Source of the DNA: Dyadobacter crusticola DSM 16708
GTDB lineage: Bacteria; Bacteroidota; Bacteroidia; Cytophagales; Spirosomataceae
Length of the DNA: 64,000 nucleotides
Assembly: GCF_000701505.1 (NCBI RefSeq)
Contig: NZ_JNJB01000004.1
Location: 62,001 to 126,000 of the forward strand
Reading direction: 5' to 3'
Both the position numbers and the translations under genes were made by a program. Shown in pieces: positions 8,736 to 18,800 of this stretch. Position 1 is the first letter of the stretch; the number at the start of each line of letters is the position of its first letter. Below the pieces are notes generated by a model. It worked only from the letters and a program-made list of their open reading frames with translations. It was not told where the DNA came from and made no database searches.

Positions 8736-9368
8736 ATGATCAATTTTCTGCTTATTGACTCCCTGCTCCTCGGCGTGCAGCATTCCTTCGAGCCCGACCA
8801 CATGGCGGCCGTTTCTGTTCTGGCTACCGATAAAAAACGCAGTCCCGGCCAGCGCTGGAAACTGATCTGGCGATCATCGCATTGGGCGCTCGGGCACTCT
8901 TTCACCCTGATCCTCTTCGCCGTACTGGTGCTGTTGCTCAAATCCACCTTCTCGCTGGAAGTCTCCGGCAAAGTTGAGCTGCTCGTCGGACCGTTGATGA
9001 TCTGGCTTGGTGTTGTTGCTATCCTGCGAAATTTTAAAAAGCCCACCTCGCAGTCACCTGGCGTCCATTCACAAAAGTTCAGCCGCTCGTTCTGGGTAGG
9101 TATGGTGCACGGTTTGGCCGGTACCGGCGGCGCCTGCGCAGTCGCATTGACACTCGCCGCCAGCGACGCCCGCACTGCGGTATGGATTATTGTTATTCAA
9201 AGCCTGGGTATCATCCTGTCGATGTCCGCCTACGGCTACTTTTTCGCGTTCTCAATCAGCAAATTCGTCTCCCACCGCGAGCAATTCCTTCGCATTGTCA
9301 ACTACCTGGTAGGCGCATTTTCGATTTTCATAGGAGCAGTTACGCTGGCAGGCTCGGCGGGATTGTAA
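8736..9368 (+). CDS. Nickel/cobalt transporter, NiCoT/UreH-like
   Basis: This 210-residue polytopic inner-membrane protein begins MINFLLIDSLLLGVQHSFEP. The HSFEPDH motif (HX4DH) is the metal signature of NiCoT-type carriers. GHSFTLI and VHGLAGTGGA are further typical segments, and about six hydrophobic segments are visible. An in-frame ATG at 8637 would add 33 soluble residues and lies over the riboswitch expression platform, so 8736 is preferred. Position directly under a cobalamin riboswitch points to cobalt rather than nickel. It is likely co-transcribed with the TonB receptor downstream. Confidence 0.82.
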   Translation: MINFLLIDSLLLGVQHSFEPDHMAAVSVLATDKKRSPGQRWKLIWRSSHWALGHSFTLILFAVLVLLLKSTFSLEVSGKVELLVGPLMIWLGVVAILRNFKKPTSQSPGVHSQKFSRSFWVGMVHGLAGTGGACAVALTLAASDARTAVWIIVIQSLGIILSMSAYGYFFAFSISKFVSHREQFLRIVNYLVGAFSIFIGAVTLAGSAGL

Positions 9369-9446
9369 CTGCAAGTAATTTTTCGGCTTTAAACCAATCT
9401 AATGCAAATGAAGCACTTGTATTTATTTTTTTATTCTCCTTGTAAT

Positions 9447-9539
9447 ACTGATTCTCCTTCCATTTGTCACACTGATTCTCCTCTTTGTCACACTGATTCT
9501 CCTTCCCTTTGTCACACTGATTCTCCTCCCCTTTGTCAC
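9447..9539. repeat. Tandem ACTGATTCTCC...TTTGTCAC repeats
   Basis: Four units of 24, 21, 24 and 24 bp (9447-9470, 9471-9491, 9492-9515, 9516-9539) each begin ACTGATTCTCCT and end TTTGTCAC. They run directly into the palindromic element that follows and look like partial copies of its arm. Confidence 0.88.
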
Positions 9540-9603
9540 ACTGAGCGGAGTCGAAGTGAAATGGCGTACTACTCCTTCACTTCGACTGCGCTCAGTGTGA
9601 CAA
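9532..9603. repeat. Near-perfect 29-bp inverted repeat (REP-like)
   Basis: The arm TTTGTCACACTGAGCGGAGT... (9532-9560) is matched by its reverse complement at 9575-9603 with one mismatch, around a 14-base loop. The CACTGAGCG(G/C)AGTCGAAGTG core is typical of short palindromic repeats scattered through Bacteroidota genomes. Further GTGTGACAAA-like copies follow to about 9650. Confidence 0.85.
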
Positions 9604-9638
9604 AAGAGGGAACAAGTGCGACAAAGCGAAAAGTCCGT

Positions 9639-11822
9639 GTGACAAAGCAAATCAGCGGATTAAAACGAAGAGCTAATGTGGCAAATGCCTTTCTCCTCCT
9701 GCTACCCCTCTTTGCTTCCGCACAAACTCCTGATTCATCGCGGCAGAATTTTTTGAATCCCGTCGTCGTAACCGCAACGCGGTTTGAAACAAAAATTGAG
9801 GCGATTGCGCAGAAGATGGTTTTGATTTCAAAAGAGGATATTGACCTTACTCCTGCGGCTGATCTGACTGACATTGTTCGTAAAACGGCGGCTGTGGATG
9901 TGATACAATATCCCAATTTGTCGTCGGGTATCGGGATCAGAGGCTTCCGGCCGCAGTTTTCGGGGTTGAACCAGCGGACTTTGCTCTTGATCGACGGCCG
10001 GCCTGCGGGCGCTACCAACCTTTCACAGATAAACCTGAATGGCGTGCAGCGGATTGAAGTGCTGAAAGGCCCTGCTTCTTCGCTGTATGGTTCGCAGGCA
10101 ATGGGCGGCGTGATCAATGTAATTACTGCTCGTTCGAAAGGGGAGACAGGGGGCGCCGCATTTGCCGAGTATGGCAGCTTCCAGACTGTTCAGGCAGGAC
10201 TGAATGCAGGAGGTAACCTCACCAAAAAGCTGGATTACGACCTTTCTTTCAACTACCTGGAACGTGCGAAAGATTACAAAATCGGCAAAAACAACTGGCT
10301 GCGTAACGCATTTGACTTCCAGAATGCGCAGAGAAATTATAGGTCCGGTGCACCTGAAATTGTGGATGAAAGTGTTACTGATGGACAGCGAAGACCTTTC
10401 ACCAAATTACATTATTACTCCGGGCGACTGCGGGCGGGGTACCAGCTTACCACCAACTGGCGCGTGGATGTAAGCGGCGAAAGTTTTCAAGCCAAAGATG
10501 TGGAATCTCCCGGCGAGATCTCCTCGGGAAGCTCTGAGGCAAGCACCAAGAATGTGGATCGGGCAGCATTGGATTTTTCCCTCTCCGGCAAGATCGGCAA
10601 CCACAGTCCATCCGTGAAAGTGTTTACCTCGGAAGAAAACACCAAAAATTTCACCCTGAATGTATCCGGCAAGCCGGTAGTACCTTTCCGCTCGGCTGAG
10701 TTACAGAATACATGGAAGGGTTTACAGGTAAAAGATGTCTGGAAACTGGGAAAACACGCATTGATCCTCGGCTATGATTACCTGAATGCAGCCACAAAAA
10801 GCAGGCGCTGGACAAACGATACCACAGAGCGCGGACCTACACAGCCAGCCTACGCGATCATTTCTTCTGCATTTTACGCCCAGGCACTGCTGACTTTCAA
10901 TAAACTGACCTTACAGCCAGGGATCCGGTACGACAATATCACCTTCGATGTACGCGAAACGGCGCTCTTACCAACTTATAAAGCCGGCAAAAAGACAAAC
11001 CCGTTTGCCAGTCCGAGCTTGGGTGTGACTTATCAGCTAATACCGTTTTTGCAACTTAAAGCCGCATTGGGTCGTGCATTCGTCACTACCGATGCTTATA
11101 GCGTAGCAGGTTACAATGAAGTGCGGGACGCGAAAGGAAGGATCGCGGTGACAGCCGGAAATGCGGACCTCAAAAATGAGAGCAGCTTCAGCTGGGACCT
11201 GGGCTTGCATTACCGTAAACCAAAATCGGGCTTCTCCGCCGGGCTTACTTATTTTTCTACCAAAGTGGATAACCGCATTGCGAAGATCATCAAAACGACC
11301 AGCGAGCCGCTGGCAAATGGCGACGTGATCGTATCGCGGGCCACTTTCGTCAATGCTGCCGATGCAAATATATCCGGACTTGAAACCGAACTCTCGTACG
11401 ACCTCGGCGCATTGCACGATTTCAGGTACTCGCTGCGTGCTTACTGGAACGGCTCTTCCATCTTCAAAGCACGCGAGCTCATCATCGAAACCGACGGTGC
11501 CGCTACTACCCGGGATATCCAGAATGTAGCCAGAAATACATTCAACTATGGTTTGGAGTATGACAACCGCAAATGGCTGCGCGTACGCCTTTCAGGCAGG
11601 TCGGTCGGGACGCGGAAAGATATTGATTACACAGACCCGGTCAATCCCGAGATCGAGTACCCGCAATACATGGTTTTTGACCTTGCTGCTTCTTTCATGA
11701 TCAATCCAATGCATTCGCTTACGATGAAACTAGCTAATGCAACGGACGAAAATTATTACGAAAAAAGGGGCTATAATCTTCCTGGAAGGGCTGTATCGCT
11801 GCGCTATCAGATCATGTTTTAA
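9639..11822 (+). CDS. TonB-dependent outer-membrane receptor, BtuB/Cir-like
   Basis: A plug domain starts after the signal peptide (NPVVVTATRF, then IRGFRPQF, LLLIDGRPAG, RIEVLKGPASSLYGSQAMGG), followed by a 22-strand-type barrel ending in LRYQIMF with terminal Phe. The frame is open back to 9402, but codons 9402-9638 translate the palindromic repeats. GTG at 9639 gives a normal signal peptide: basic residues KQISGLKRR, hydrophobic core, ASAQ cleavage. ATG 9561 is the alternative. It sits 3' of the riboswitch-controlled Ni/Co transporter, so the ligand is probably a corrinoid or chelated cobalt. No BtuF/C/D genes are in the window, so substrate stays inferred. Confidence 0.85.
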   Translation: MTKQISGLKRRANVANAFLLLLPLFASAQTPDSSRQNFLNPVVVTATRFETKIEAIAQKMVLISKEDIDLTPAADLTDIVRKTAAVDVIQYPNLSSGIGIRGFRPQFSGLNQRTLLLIDGRPAGATNLSQINLNGVQRIEVLKGPASSLYGSQAMGGVINVITARSKGETGGAAFAEYGSFQTVQAGLNAGGNLTKKLDYDLSFNYLERAKDYKIGKNNWLRNAFDFQNAQRNYRSGAPEIVDESVTDGQRRPFTKLHYYSGRLRAGYQLTTNWRVDVSGESFQAKDVESPGEISSGSSEASTKNVDRAALDFSLSGKIGNHSPSVKVFTSEENTKNFTLNVSGKPVVPFRSAELQNTWKGLQVKDVWKLGKHALILGYDYLNAATKSRRWTNDTTERGPTQPAYAIISSAFYAQALLTFNKLTLQPGIRYDNITFDVRETALLPTYKAGKKTNPFASPSLGVTYQLIPFLQLKAALGRAFVTTDAYSVAGYNEVRDAKGRIAVTAGNADLKNESSFSWDLGLHYRKPKSGFSAGLTYFSTKVDNRIAKIIKTTSEPLANGDVIVSRATFVNAADANISGLETELSYDLGALHDFRYSLRAYWNGSSIFKARELIIETDGAATTRDIQNVARNTFNYGLEYDNRKWLRVRLSGRSVGTRKDIDYTDPVNPEIEYPQYMVFDLAASFMINPMHSLTMKLANATDENYYEKRGYNLPGRAVSLRYQIMF

Positions 11823-11839
11823 CTAACAAAAGCGGCGAT

Positions 11840-13057
11840 CTAATCCTGACCTGGATGCAACTCTTTATATAATGCCAGGGTTTGCTGTGCGATTTCCAGC
11901 TCTTCATTGGTAGGTACCACCAGGATTTTCACAACAGTGCCGGCAAGGCTGATTTCACGTATATCAGCGCCGCGCATCTTGTTTTTTTCTTTGTCAAGAT
12001 GGATATTAAGGTACTCCATTCCCGTGCACACTGCCTCGCGGATCGCACTGTCGTTTTCTCCGACGCCGGCCGTAAAAACAATGGCATCCAACCCGTTCAA
12101 AACAGCTGCATAAGCGCCTATGTATTTCTTAATTCGGTAGGCATACATATCCAGGATCAGGATGGCCGCGCGGCTGCCTTCCCGTTCCATCCTGCGCACG
12201 TCGCGCATATCGTTCGAACCGGTGAAGCCGCGCAGGCCCGACTGCTTGTTCAGCATTTCACTGATTTCATCGGGTGTGTACGTCCCATTGTCCATTAAAT
12301 GCAGGAGCACCGAGGGGTCAATATCCCCGGAGCGCGTGCCCATGATCAATCCGCTCAAAGGTCCGAAACCCATACTCGTGTCCACAGAGCGGCCACTATC
12401 CACTGCGGTAATGCTGCATCCGTTGCCGAGGTGAATGCTGATGATTTTGGCATCCGGCTTCCCGAGCCACTGCATTGCTTTTTGCGTAACATGACCATGG
12501 CTAGTCCCATGAAAACCATATACACGGATTTTTTCCTCCGCATAAAGCTTCTCCGGTATCGCATACCGGTACGCTACTTCCGGGATAGTCTGGTGAAATG
12601 CAGTATCAAAAACCGCCACTTGTAAAGCTTGGGGAAAGGTCCCTTCTGCTACTTCAATGCATTCGAAGCTCACGGGATTATGCAAGGGAGCCAGACCGGA
12701 AAGTTCTTTAATCTTCTCTTTGATATCGGCAGTAATGCGGGTCGCTTTTGAAAAATAATCTCCACCATGCACAACGCGATGGCCGATTGCGGCAATTTCA
12801 TCAGGATTTTGGATCAAACCGTCAACAGGATCAGCGAGTAGGCGGAGTACTTTGTTCAGACCAACCGCATGATCAGCGATATGTTCCTCGCTTTCCAGCA
12901 GTTTTTCAATACCATCATTTACAGTTTTGTGTTTGATAAAAGCATCTTTTGCGCCTATTTTCTCGATGATACCTGTACAAAGAGGCGCCTCCGAAGGCAT
13001 TCTGAAAAACTGGTATTTAAGCGAGCTGCTGCCCGCATTGATGACAAGTATGTTCAT
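11840..13057 (-). CDS. ackA: Acetate kinase
   Basis: The 405-residue product converts acetyl phosphate and ADP to acetate and ATP in the cytoplasm. It starts MNILVINAGSSSLKYQFF, the ASKHA-fold phosphate-1 motif, and carries IGHRVVHGG, FDTAFHQTIP, GFHGTSHGHV, HLGNGCS and MGFGPLSGLIMGTRSGDIDP, all family hallmarks. An upstream in-frame ATG at 13093 overlaps the pta end and lacks family similarity. It follows pta after 8 bp, giving a pta-ackA operon that is convergent with the TonB receptor. Confidence 0.97.
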   Translation of the reverse strand: MNILVINAGSSSLKYQFFRMPSEAPLCTGIIEKIGAKDAFIKHKTVNDGIEKLLESEEHIADHAVGLNKVLRLLADPVDGLIQNPDEIAAIGHRVVHGGDYFSKATRITADIKEKIKELSGLAPLHNPVSFECIEVAEGTFPQALQVAVFDTAFHQTIPEVAYRYAIPEKLYAEEKIRVYGFHGTSHGHVTQKAMQWLGKPDAKIISIHLGNGCSITAVDSGRSVDTSMGFGPLSGLIMGTRSGDIDPSVLLHLMDNGTYTPDEISEMLNKQSGLRGFTGSNDMRDVRRMEREGSRAAILILDMYAYRIKKYIGAYAAVLNGLDAIVFTAGVGENDSAIREAVCTGMEYLNIHLDKEKNKMRGADIREISLAGTVVKILVVPTNEELEIAQQTLALYKELHPGQD

Positions 13058-13065
13058 AGGCTTTA

Positions 13066-15171
13066 TTAAAGAGGCTGCAAGCCTTCCTGGCACTGGATCG
13101 CTGTAATTACTACTGTGTTGAAAATATCGTCGACTGTACAGCCGCGGCTTAGGTCGTTAACCGGCTTGTTCAGCCCCTGCAGCATCGGACCAATCGCGAG
13201 TGCACCCGTTTCCCGCTGAACTGCCTTGTAGGTATTGTTCCCGGTATTTAAATCTGGAAAAATCAGCACGCTGGCCTTGCCGGCGACTTCCGATTCTGAC
13301 AGCTTCTGCTTTCCGACAATCGGGTCCACAGCCGCATCGTACTGAATGGGGCCTTCTACTTTCAGGTCGGGCCTTTTCTGTTTTACAATGCGCGTAGCTT
13401 CTCTTACTTTTTCCACATCCTCCCCTTCCCCGGAGGATCCCGACGAGTACGACAACATCGCAATCCTGGGTTCGATACCAAACCTCGCGCTGCTTTCAGC
13501 CGACGAAATCGCGATGTCGGCCAGCTGATCGGCCGTCGGGTTCGGGTTCACTGCGCAGTCGCCAAAAACGGAGACGCGCTCGGGCAGGCACATGAAGAAA
13601 ATGGACGATACAATGGATACACCGGGTTTGGTTTTGATAAACTGCAATGCAGGTCTGATCGTATGCTGCGTCGTGTGTATCGCGCCTGAAACCATTCCGT
13701 CAGCTTCGCCCAGGTACACCATCATGGTACCAAAATAGGATACATCCTGCATCAGGTCACGCGCCATTTCCTGGTTTACATTCTTGTTTTTGCGGAGTTC
13801 GTACAGCTTTTCAGCATACACTTCGTACTTGTCCGAGTTGGCCGGATCAATGATACGGATCTCGTTCATGTCGGGGCTTAACCCAAGCCGCTTGAAGGAC
13901 GCAGTTACCTCCGCAGGGTCGCCGAGAATGGTCAGCTGTACCACCTGCTGGTTCACAAGGCGGGTAGCCGCTTTCAGTATCCTGTCGTCATTTCCTTCGG
14001 GCAATACGATATGTTCTTTCTGGTTTTTAGCCCATTTTACCAATTGGTACTGGAACATGTGCGGCGTAATGCCCTGCGGCTGGAAAGTAATGATCCGCTC
14101 GTCGAGCGCTTGCACATCCACATATTTCTCGAAAATCTCAATCGCCAGCCCGATCTTCTTCTTGTTATCGGCTGTGATCCTGGAATGGATAGCGCCAATG
14201 GCAGTGGTCGTTTCGAAGGTACCTTTCTCGACCGCGAGGATCGGGATCACTGTTTGCAAACCTTCGATCATCCGCACTACGGGTTCGTCGGGCAAGGTAC
14301 CTGCTGTGAGCACAAGGCCTGCCACTTTCGGGTAGTTGGTGGAAAGATTGGCCTGAATCGCGCCGATGATAATATCGCCTCTGTCTCCCGGTGTTACAAT
14401 GAGGACATTCTCTTTGATGTGGTTCAGAAAGTTGGGAAGCATCATCGCGCCGGTAACAAAATTGTCCACCTGGTTAGATACGAGACTTTCGCCGAAAAGC
14501 AGCTTAGCCTGCAACGCATCGCATATTTCCCGCATCGTCGGACTTTGTAAATCCTGGTTCCACGGAATGACCGACAGCATGATTTGGGCAGGTACCTGCA
14601 TTTGCAGCAATGCGGTGATATCTTCCTGTTGCTCCGCCTTTACGCGGTTCACGACGATTCCTACCACCTGCACTTCCCTGTTTTCGAAATTGTGCAGGAT
14701 ATTCAGTACCGCACTCACGATCTGCGAGGTAGATTTATTCTGTCCGCCCACAATAGCGAGCACAGGCGCGCCGAGGTTTTTGGCGATTGCTGCATTGGAT
14801 TCAAACTCGAATGCAATGCCTTCACCCAGGAAATCGCTGCCCTCGATCACCGTAAAGTCGTAGGTATCTTCAAGCTTTTTGTACTTGCTGATAATAGTAT
14901 CGAGCATTTCACCCTGGTTCTCCGACTCGGTAAACTGTAGTACCTGCTGACGGGTGAATGCGAAAGTATCCTCGTAAGGTACCGGCAGAGAGAAATAGTC
15001 GAGAATGGCTTCCACGTGCCGCTCTTTTTTACCGGGCGGCTGCTCGGAGATGATCGGTTTGAAATACCCTACCTTTTCGGTTTTGCCGAGCAACATATTG
15101 ACCAGGCCGAGGGCAAGCACAGATTTGCCCGTAAATGGTTCCGCCGAAGCTATAAAAATGGATTTTGTCAT
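13066..15171 (-). CDS. pta: Phosphate acetyltransferase, long form with DRTGG domain
   Basis: The 701-residue enzyme interconverts acetyl-CoA and acetyl phosphate. Residues 1-200 are a P-loop domain beginning MTKSIFIASAEPFTGKS, related to dethiobiotin synthetase. A DRTGG regulatory segment follows near 220-340, and residues 375-700 are the PTA catalytic domain (HIVLPEGNDDRILKAA, DGMVSGAIHTT, SSIFFM, SYSSGSSG, IFPDLNTGN). This is the regulated multi-domain form known from enterobacteria. It is the first gene of the pta-ackA pair. Confidence 0.97.
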   Translation of the reverse strand: MTKSIFIASAEPFTGKSVLALGLVNMLLGKTEKVGYFKPIISEQPPGKKERHVEAILDYFSLPVPYEDTFAFTRQQVLQFTESENQGEMLDTIISKYKKLEDTYDFTVIEGSDFLGEGIAFEFESNAAIAKNLGAPVLAIVGGQNKSTSQIVSAVLNILHNFENREVQVVGIVVNRVKAEQQEDITALLQMQVPAQIMLSVIPWNQDLQSPTMREICDALQAKLLFGESLVSNQVDNFVTGAMMLPNFLNHIKENVLIVTPGDRGDIIIGAIQANLSTNYPKVAGLVLTAGTLPDEPVVRMIEGLQTVIPILAVEKGTFETTTAIGAIHSRITADNKKKIGLAIEIFEKYVDVQALDERIITFQPQGITPHMFQYQLVKWAKNQKEHIVLPEGNDDRILKAATRLVNQQVVQLTILGDPAEVTASFKRLGLSPDMNEIRIIDPANSDKYEVYAEKLYELRKNKNVNQEMARDLMQDVSYFGTMMVYLGEADGMVSGAIHTTQHTIRPALQFIKTKPGVSIVSSIFFMCLPERVSVFGDCAVNPNPTADQLADIAISSAESSARFGIEPRIAMLSYSSGSSGEGEDVEKVREATRIVKQKRPDLKVEGPIQYDAAVDPIVGKQKLSESEVAGKASVLIFPDLNTGNNTYKAVQRETGALAIGPMLQGLNKPVNDLSRGCTVDDIFNTVVITAIQCQEGLQPL

Positions 15172-15234
15172 AAAAGGAAGTCTGTTTGGACAGTTCTGCT
15201 AAGCCAGAACCGAGCCCTATTAAAGGCAATGTGG

Positions 15235-15666
15235 CTAATCTGAGCCATATTTTTGCAAATAGCCCGCCAGAAAATCTTTGAGGCTGTGGAGATCAGCGAG
15301 ATCGGCCGACTTCCTTATAAAGGTCATCGCTCCTAATTCAAGGCTCTTAGTGGCCACACTATCAGTATAATCGGCGCTATTAATTACCACCGGGATCTCT
15401 CTCCATTTTGGATTGATCTCATCGCCGGAGTTTTTAAGCATTTGCAGGAGCTCGTATCCGTTCATTTCTTCCATATTCAGGTCGAGCATGATCAAAGCCG
15501 GAAACTCCTCATCTTTTGCGGTACCATCTATTGCAGCGACTCTGTCAAGCAGTGAACCTGCGCCATCGAAAAACTCGATCTTTTCCTTTGGCAAAAACCT
15601 TCCCAGGAAATGGTTCAGCAGGAACCTGTAATCGGCAGAGTCGTCGACGATAAAAACGGGTCGCAT
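15235..15666 (-). CDS. Single-domain response regulator (CheY-like)
   Basis: A 143-residue receiver with no output domain. From the chosen ATG it starts MRPVFIVDDSADYRFLL, with acidic pocket DD, phospho-acceptor Asp in MLDLNMEEMNG, switch Ser in VINSAD and Lys in FIRKSAD. The in-frame ATG at 15732 adds 22 residues not typical of receivers. It is divergent from the large CheB-CheR kinase (220 bp apart) and resembles the receiver at 20489-20926 on the far side of that kinase, so both are probable phosphotransfer partners. Confidence 0.88.
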   Translation of the reverse strand: MRPVFIVDDSADYRFLLNHFLGRFLPKEKIEFFDGAGSLLDRVAAIDGTAKDEEFPALIMLDLNMEEMNGYELLQMLKNSGDEINPKWREIPVVINSADYTDSVATKSLELGAMTFIRKSADLADLHSLKDFLAGYLQKYGSD

Positions 15667-15885
15667 GATTTCGCTGGTCAGATACGGATGATTAATGTAC
15701 GCACGAGAATCTTGGCTAAAAGCAACAATCATGCCACTTTCGAAATAGTACGCGTTTGAATAATCTTCCTGATATCAAAGTAGACTACTGTCACATTTTT
15801 TTTATATAGATGCAAAACTTTTACTTTTACCTACTTCCTCTTACGCTACAAACAAGAACCTTTATACTCCATAAATAATAAATGA

Positions 15886-18800
15886 ATGTCTGAAAATGCT
15901 GATAACGGCTACGTAAACCTGGTACCTGGTAGCGGGCCAGTGCCTGTGGTAGCGATTGGGGGATCTGCGGGAGGGCAGCAGGCTGTTACTGAGCTTTTAC
16001 AGCATCTTCCGCCGGATACCGGCCTCGCCTTTGTTTATATTCAACATCTCTCGCCGGAATTCGAAAGCCGACTCTCGTCCATATTGTCGAAGGTGACAAA
16101 AATGAAAGTGGTGGAAGCAACACCACTGATGCAGGTCTCGCCTAATCATCTTTATATCATTCCGCCGAACAAGGGAATGGAAATTATCGACGGCGTACTG
16201 GTGCTCGTCCCCAGGAAGCCGCGCCCGCACATTCATCTGCCGATAGACCAGTTTTTTATTTCCCTTGCCGAAAGACAAAAAGACGGCGCGATCGGCATTG
16301 TGCTGTCCGGTCTGGCAAGCGACGGAACGCTGGGCTTAAAAGCGATTAAAGTAGCAGGGGGTATCACCTTTGCCCAGGATGAAAGTGCGGAGTTTGCCGA
16401 AATGCCCCAGTCTGCGATCAGCGAAGGGGTGGTTGACATGGTTTTAAGCCCCAAAGACATCGCTGCCGAGCTGGTGCGGTTGAGCCAGCATGCCGATGTT
16501 TTCAAGCTTACCCACGAAGCGCAGGAGAGCATCGAAGAAGATTCCACTGACAAAGACCTTGCAAAAATCCTGGCTTTTGTAAAGTCTTCGGCGGGAATGG
16601 ATTTCGGCAATTACAAGAAAAGCACGATCCGCAGGAGGATTATCAGGCGAATGCTGCTTTACAAGCTCGACAAGCTGAGCCAGTATATGGCTTACCTGAA
16701 GCAGCATCCTGCCGAAGCGATGATCCTCTACAATGACCTGCTCATCAATGTAACCAGCTTTTTCAGGGATGAGCAGACAATGGATTACCTCAAAAAGCAG
16801 ATCCTGCCCGCGATCATCAAAAACAAAAACCCGGGAGATCCCATCCGGCTATGGGTCACAGCCTGCTCCACCGGCCAGGAAGCTTATTCGATTGCGATGA
16901 TCATCATGGAAATACTGGGTGAACGTACAGCCAGTATTCCTATACAGATCTTTGCGACCGACCTGAGTGAAACTGCCATTGCAAAAGCACGCGTCGGGGT
17001 GTATACCCAAAGTGAGGTCAAAGATGTTTCAGTCCGGCGGCTCGACCGCTTTTTTACCAAAACAGATGAGCACTACCGGATCAACAAGCCGGTGCGTGAT
17101 CTTTGTGTCTTTGCGCCACATAACCTGCTCACAGATCCGCCGTTTTCACGACTGGATATGGTTACCTGCCGTAATCTGCTGATATATCTGGATGATATGC
17201 TGCAGAAGAAAGCGCTCGCTACTTTCCACTATTCACTGAACCCAGGCGGCGTGCTTGTTCTCGGGAAATCCGAAGCTGTGGGAAGCTCGCCTTCGCACTT
17301 CTCGCAGATTGAGAAGGAATACAAGGTATTTGCGAGAAAAAATAACACCGTCGCCAGGATACCATCGGATATCAGTATCAAGAGGAATTCTTTTGTCATT
17401 GACACCAAAACTTCTACTTCCAAGAGCCAGGAGATGTTACCTCCACAAGACCTGGACAAACTTGTTGACACCTGGCTGCTTAACAATTTTGTCCCACCGA
17501 GCATTATCGTGGATCAGGACATGGAAATTCTCCAGTTCCGCGGCTCCACGAGTTTATACCTTGAACATGCCACGGGCAAAGCCAGCCTGAACCTGTCTAA
17601 AATGGCGCGGCCGTCACTTGTTTTCGAATTGCGCAATGCGATTCACAAAGCGCGGAAAACTTCCCAGCCCGCCAGCAAGTCGGGCCTAGAAGTAATTGTA
17701 GATGGTGTTGTACACTATGTTGAGATTAAAGCCGTGCCGATTACGAATTCGGCCAATCAGCATTTGTTCCTGATTCTTTTTGAGGAGTCAAAGGAACATC
17801 CGGCGGCGTTGGGCTTCGTGGAGATGGAAGCGGACAAGCGCGTGCTGATGCTGGAAGCAGAGCTCGCCGCACTCCGACAGGATATGCACTCCATCATTGA
17901 AGAACAGGAGGCCAGCAATGAAGAGCTGCAATCGGCCAATGAGGAAATTGTGAGCAGTAATGAAGAGCTTCAAAGTATTAATGAAGAGCTCGAAACCAGC
18001 AAGGAGGAGATTGAGTCGGCGAACGAGGAACTGCAGACGATCAATCAGGAACTGCAGGTAAGAAACGACCAGCTCAGCGAATCCTACGACTATTCGGAAG
18101 CGATCCTTGACACCATCAATGAAGCCACGCTCGTGCTCGACGACCAGCTCAGGATCAAGGTTGCGAATAAAGCATTTTACCGCGTTTTCCGCACCAATGC
18201 GGAGAGTACCGTCGGCAGCACGATCTATGAGCTGGGTAATCGCAAACTTGATTTCAGCGGCTTCCGTGAGCTGATGCATAACCTGGTGAGCCGCAATGCA
18301 CCTATCACCGGCTTCGAGGTCAAACTGGAAGTAAACTCCGGGGATGAGCGCATTATGCTGATCAACGCCCGCAAAGTGCTGCTGCACCGCAAGCAGACGA
18401 TCCTGCTTGTTTTTGAAGACAATACCGAGCACCAGAAGGCACAGAATCTGCTCAAAGAGCGCCAGCAATGGTTTGAAGAGCTTGTCGACAATGCAACCGC
18501 CATGATCCGGGTCTCCCAGCCCGACGGAAAGGTAAACTACCTGAACAAGGCGTGGCTGGATTTTACCGGACAATCTTACGAAAAAGAAAAGGGACATATA
18601 CTGGCGGAAAGCATGCACCCCGAAGACCAGGACTGGTATAAAGCTCTTTCTGTCAAAAGCATGAATGACAGATCGCCTTACACGGCTGAATACAGGCTGC
18701 GCAGAGGCGACGGCGAGTACCAGTGGGTTTTGGAAAATACCAAGCCGATGTTTTCGGCAGAAGGCTTTTTCTCCGGCTATATAGCGACCTGTACCAATAT

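Noticed and set aside
9402..9638. N-terminal extension of the TonB receptor containing CHTDSP repeats
   Set aside because: It is a translation of the repeat array; the signal peptide begins after it.
9447..9650. Regular repeats that could suggest a CRISPR array
   Set aside because: Tandem units have no spacers and grade into a palindrome; no cas genes are present.
15733..15885. TACTTTG as -7 box of the divergent receiver gene
   Set aside because: Only one base separates TA from TTTG instead of two, and no well-spaced TTTG precedes it.
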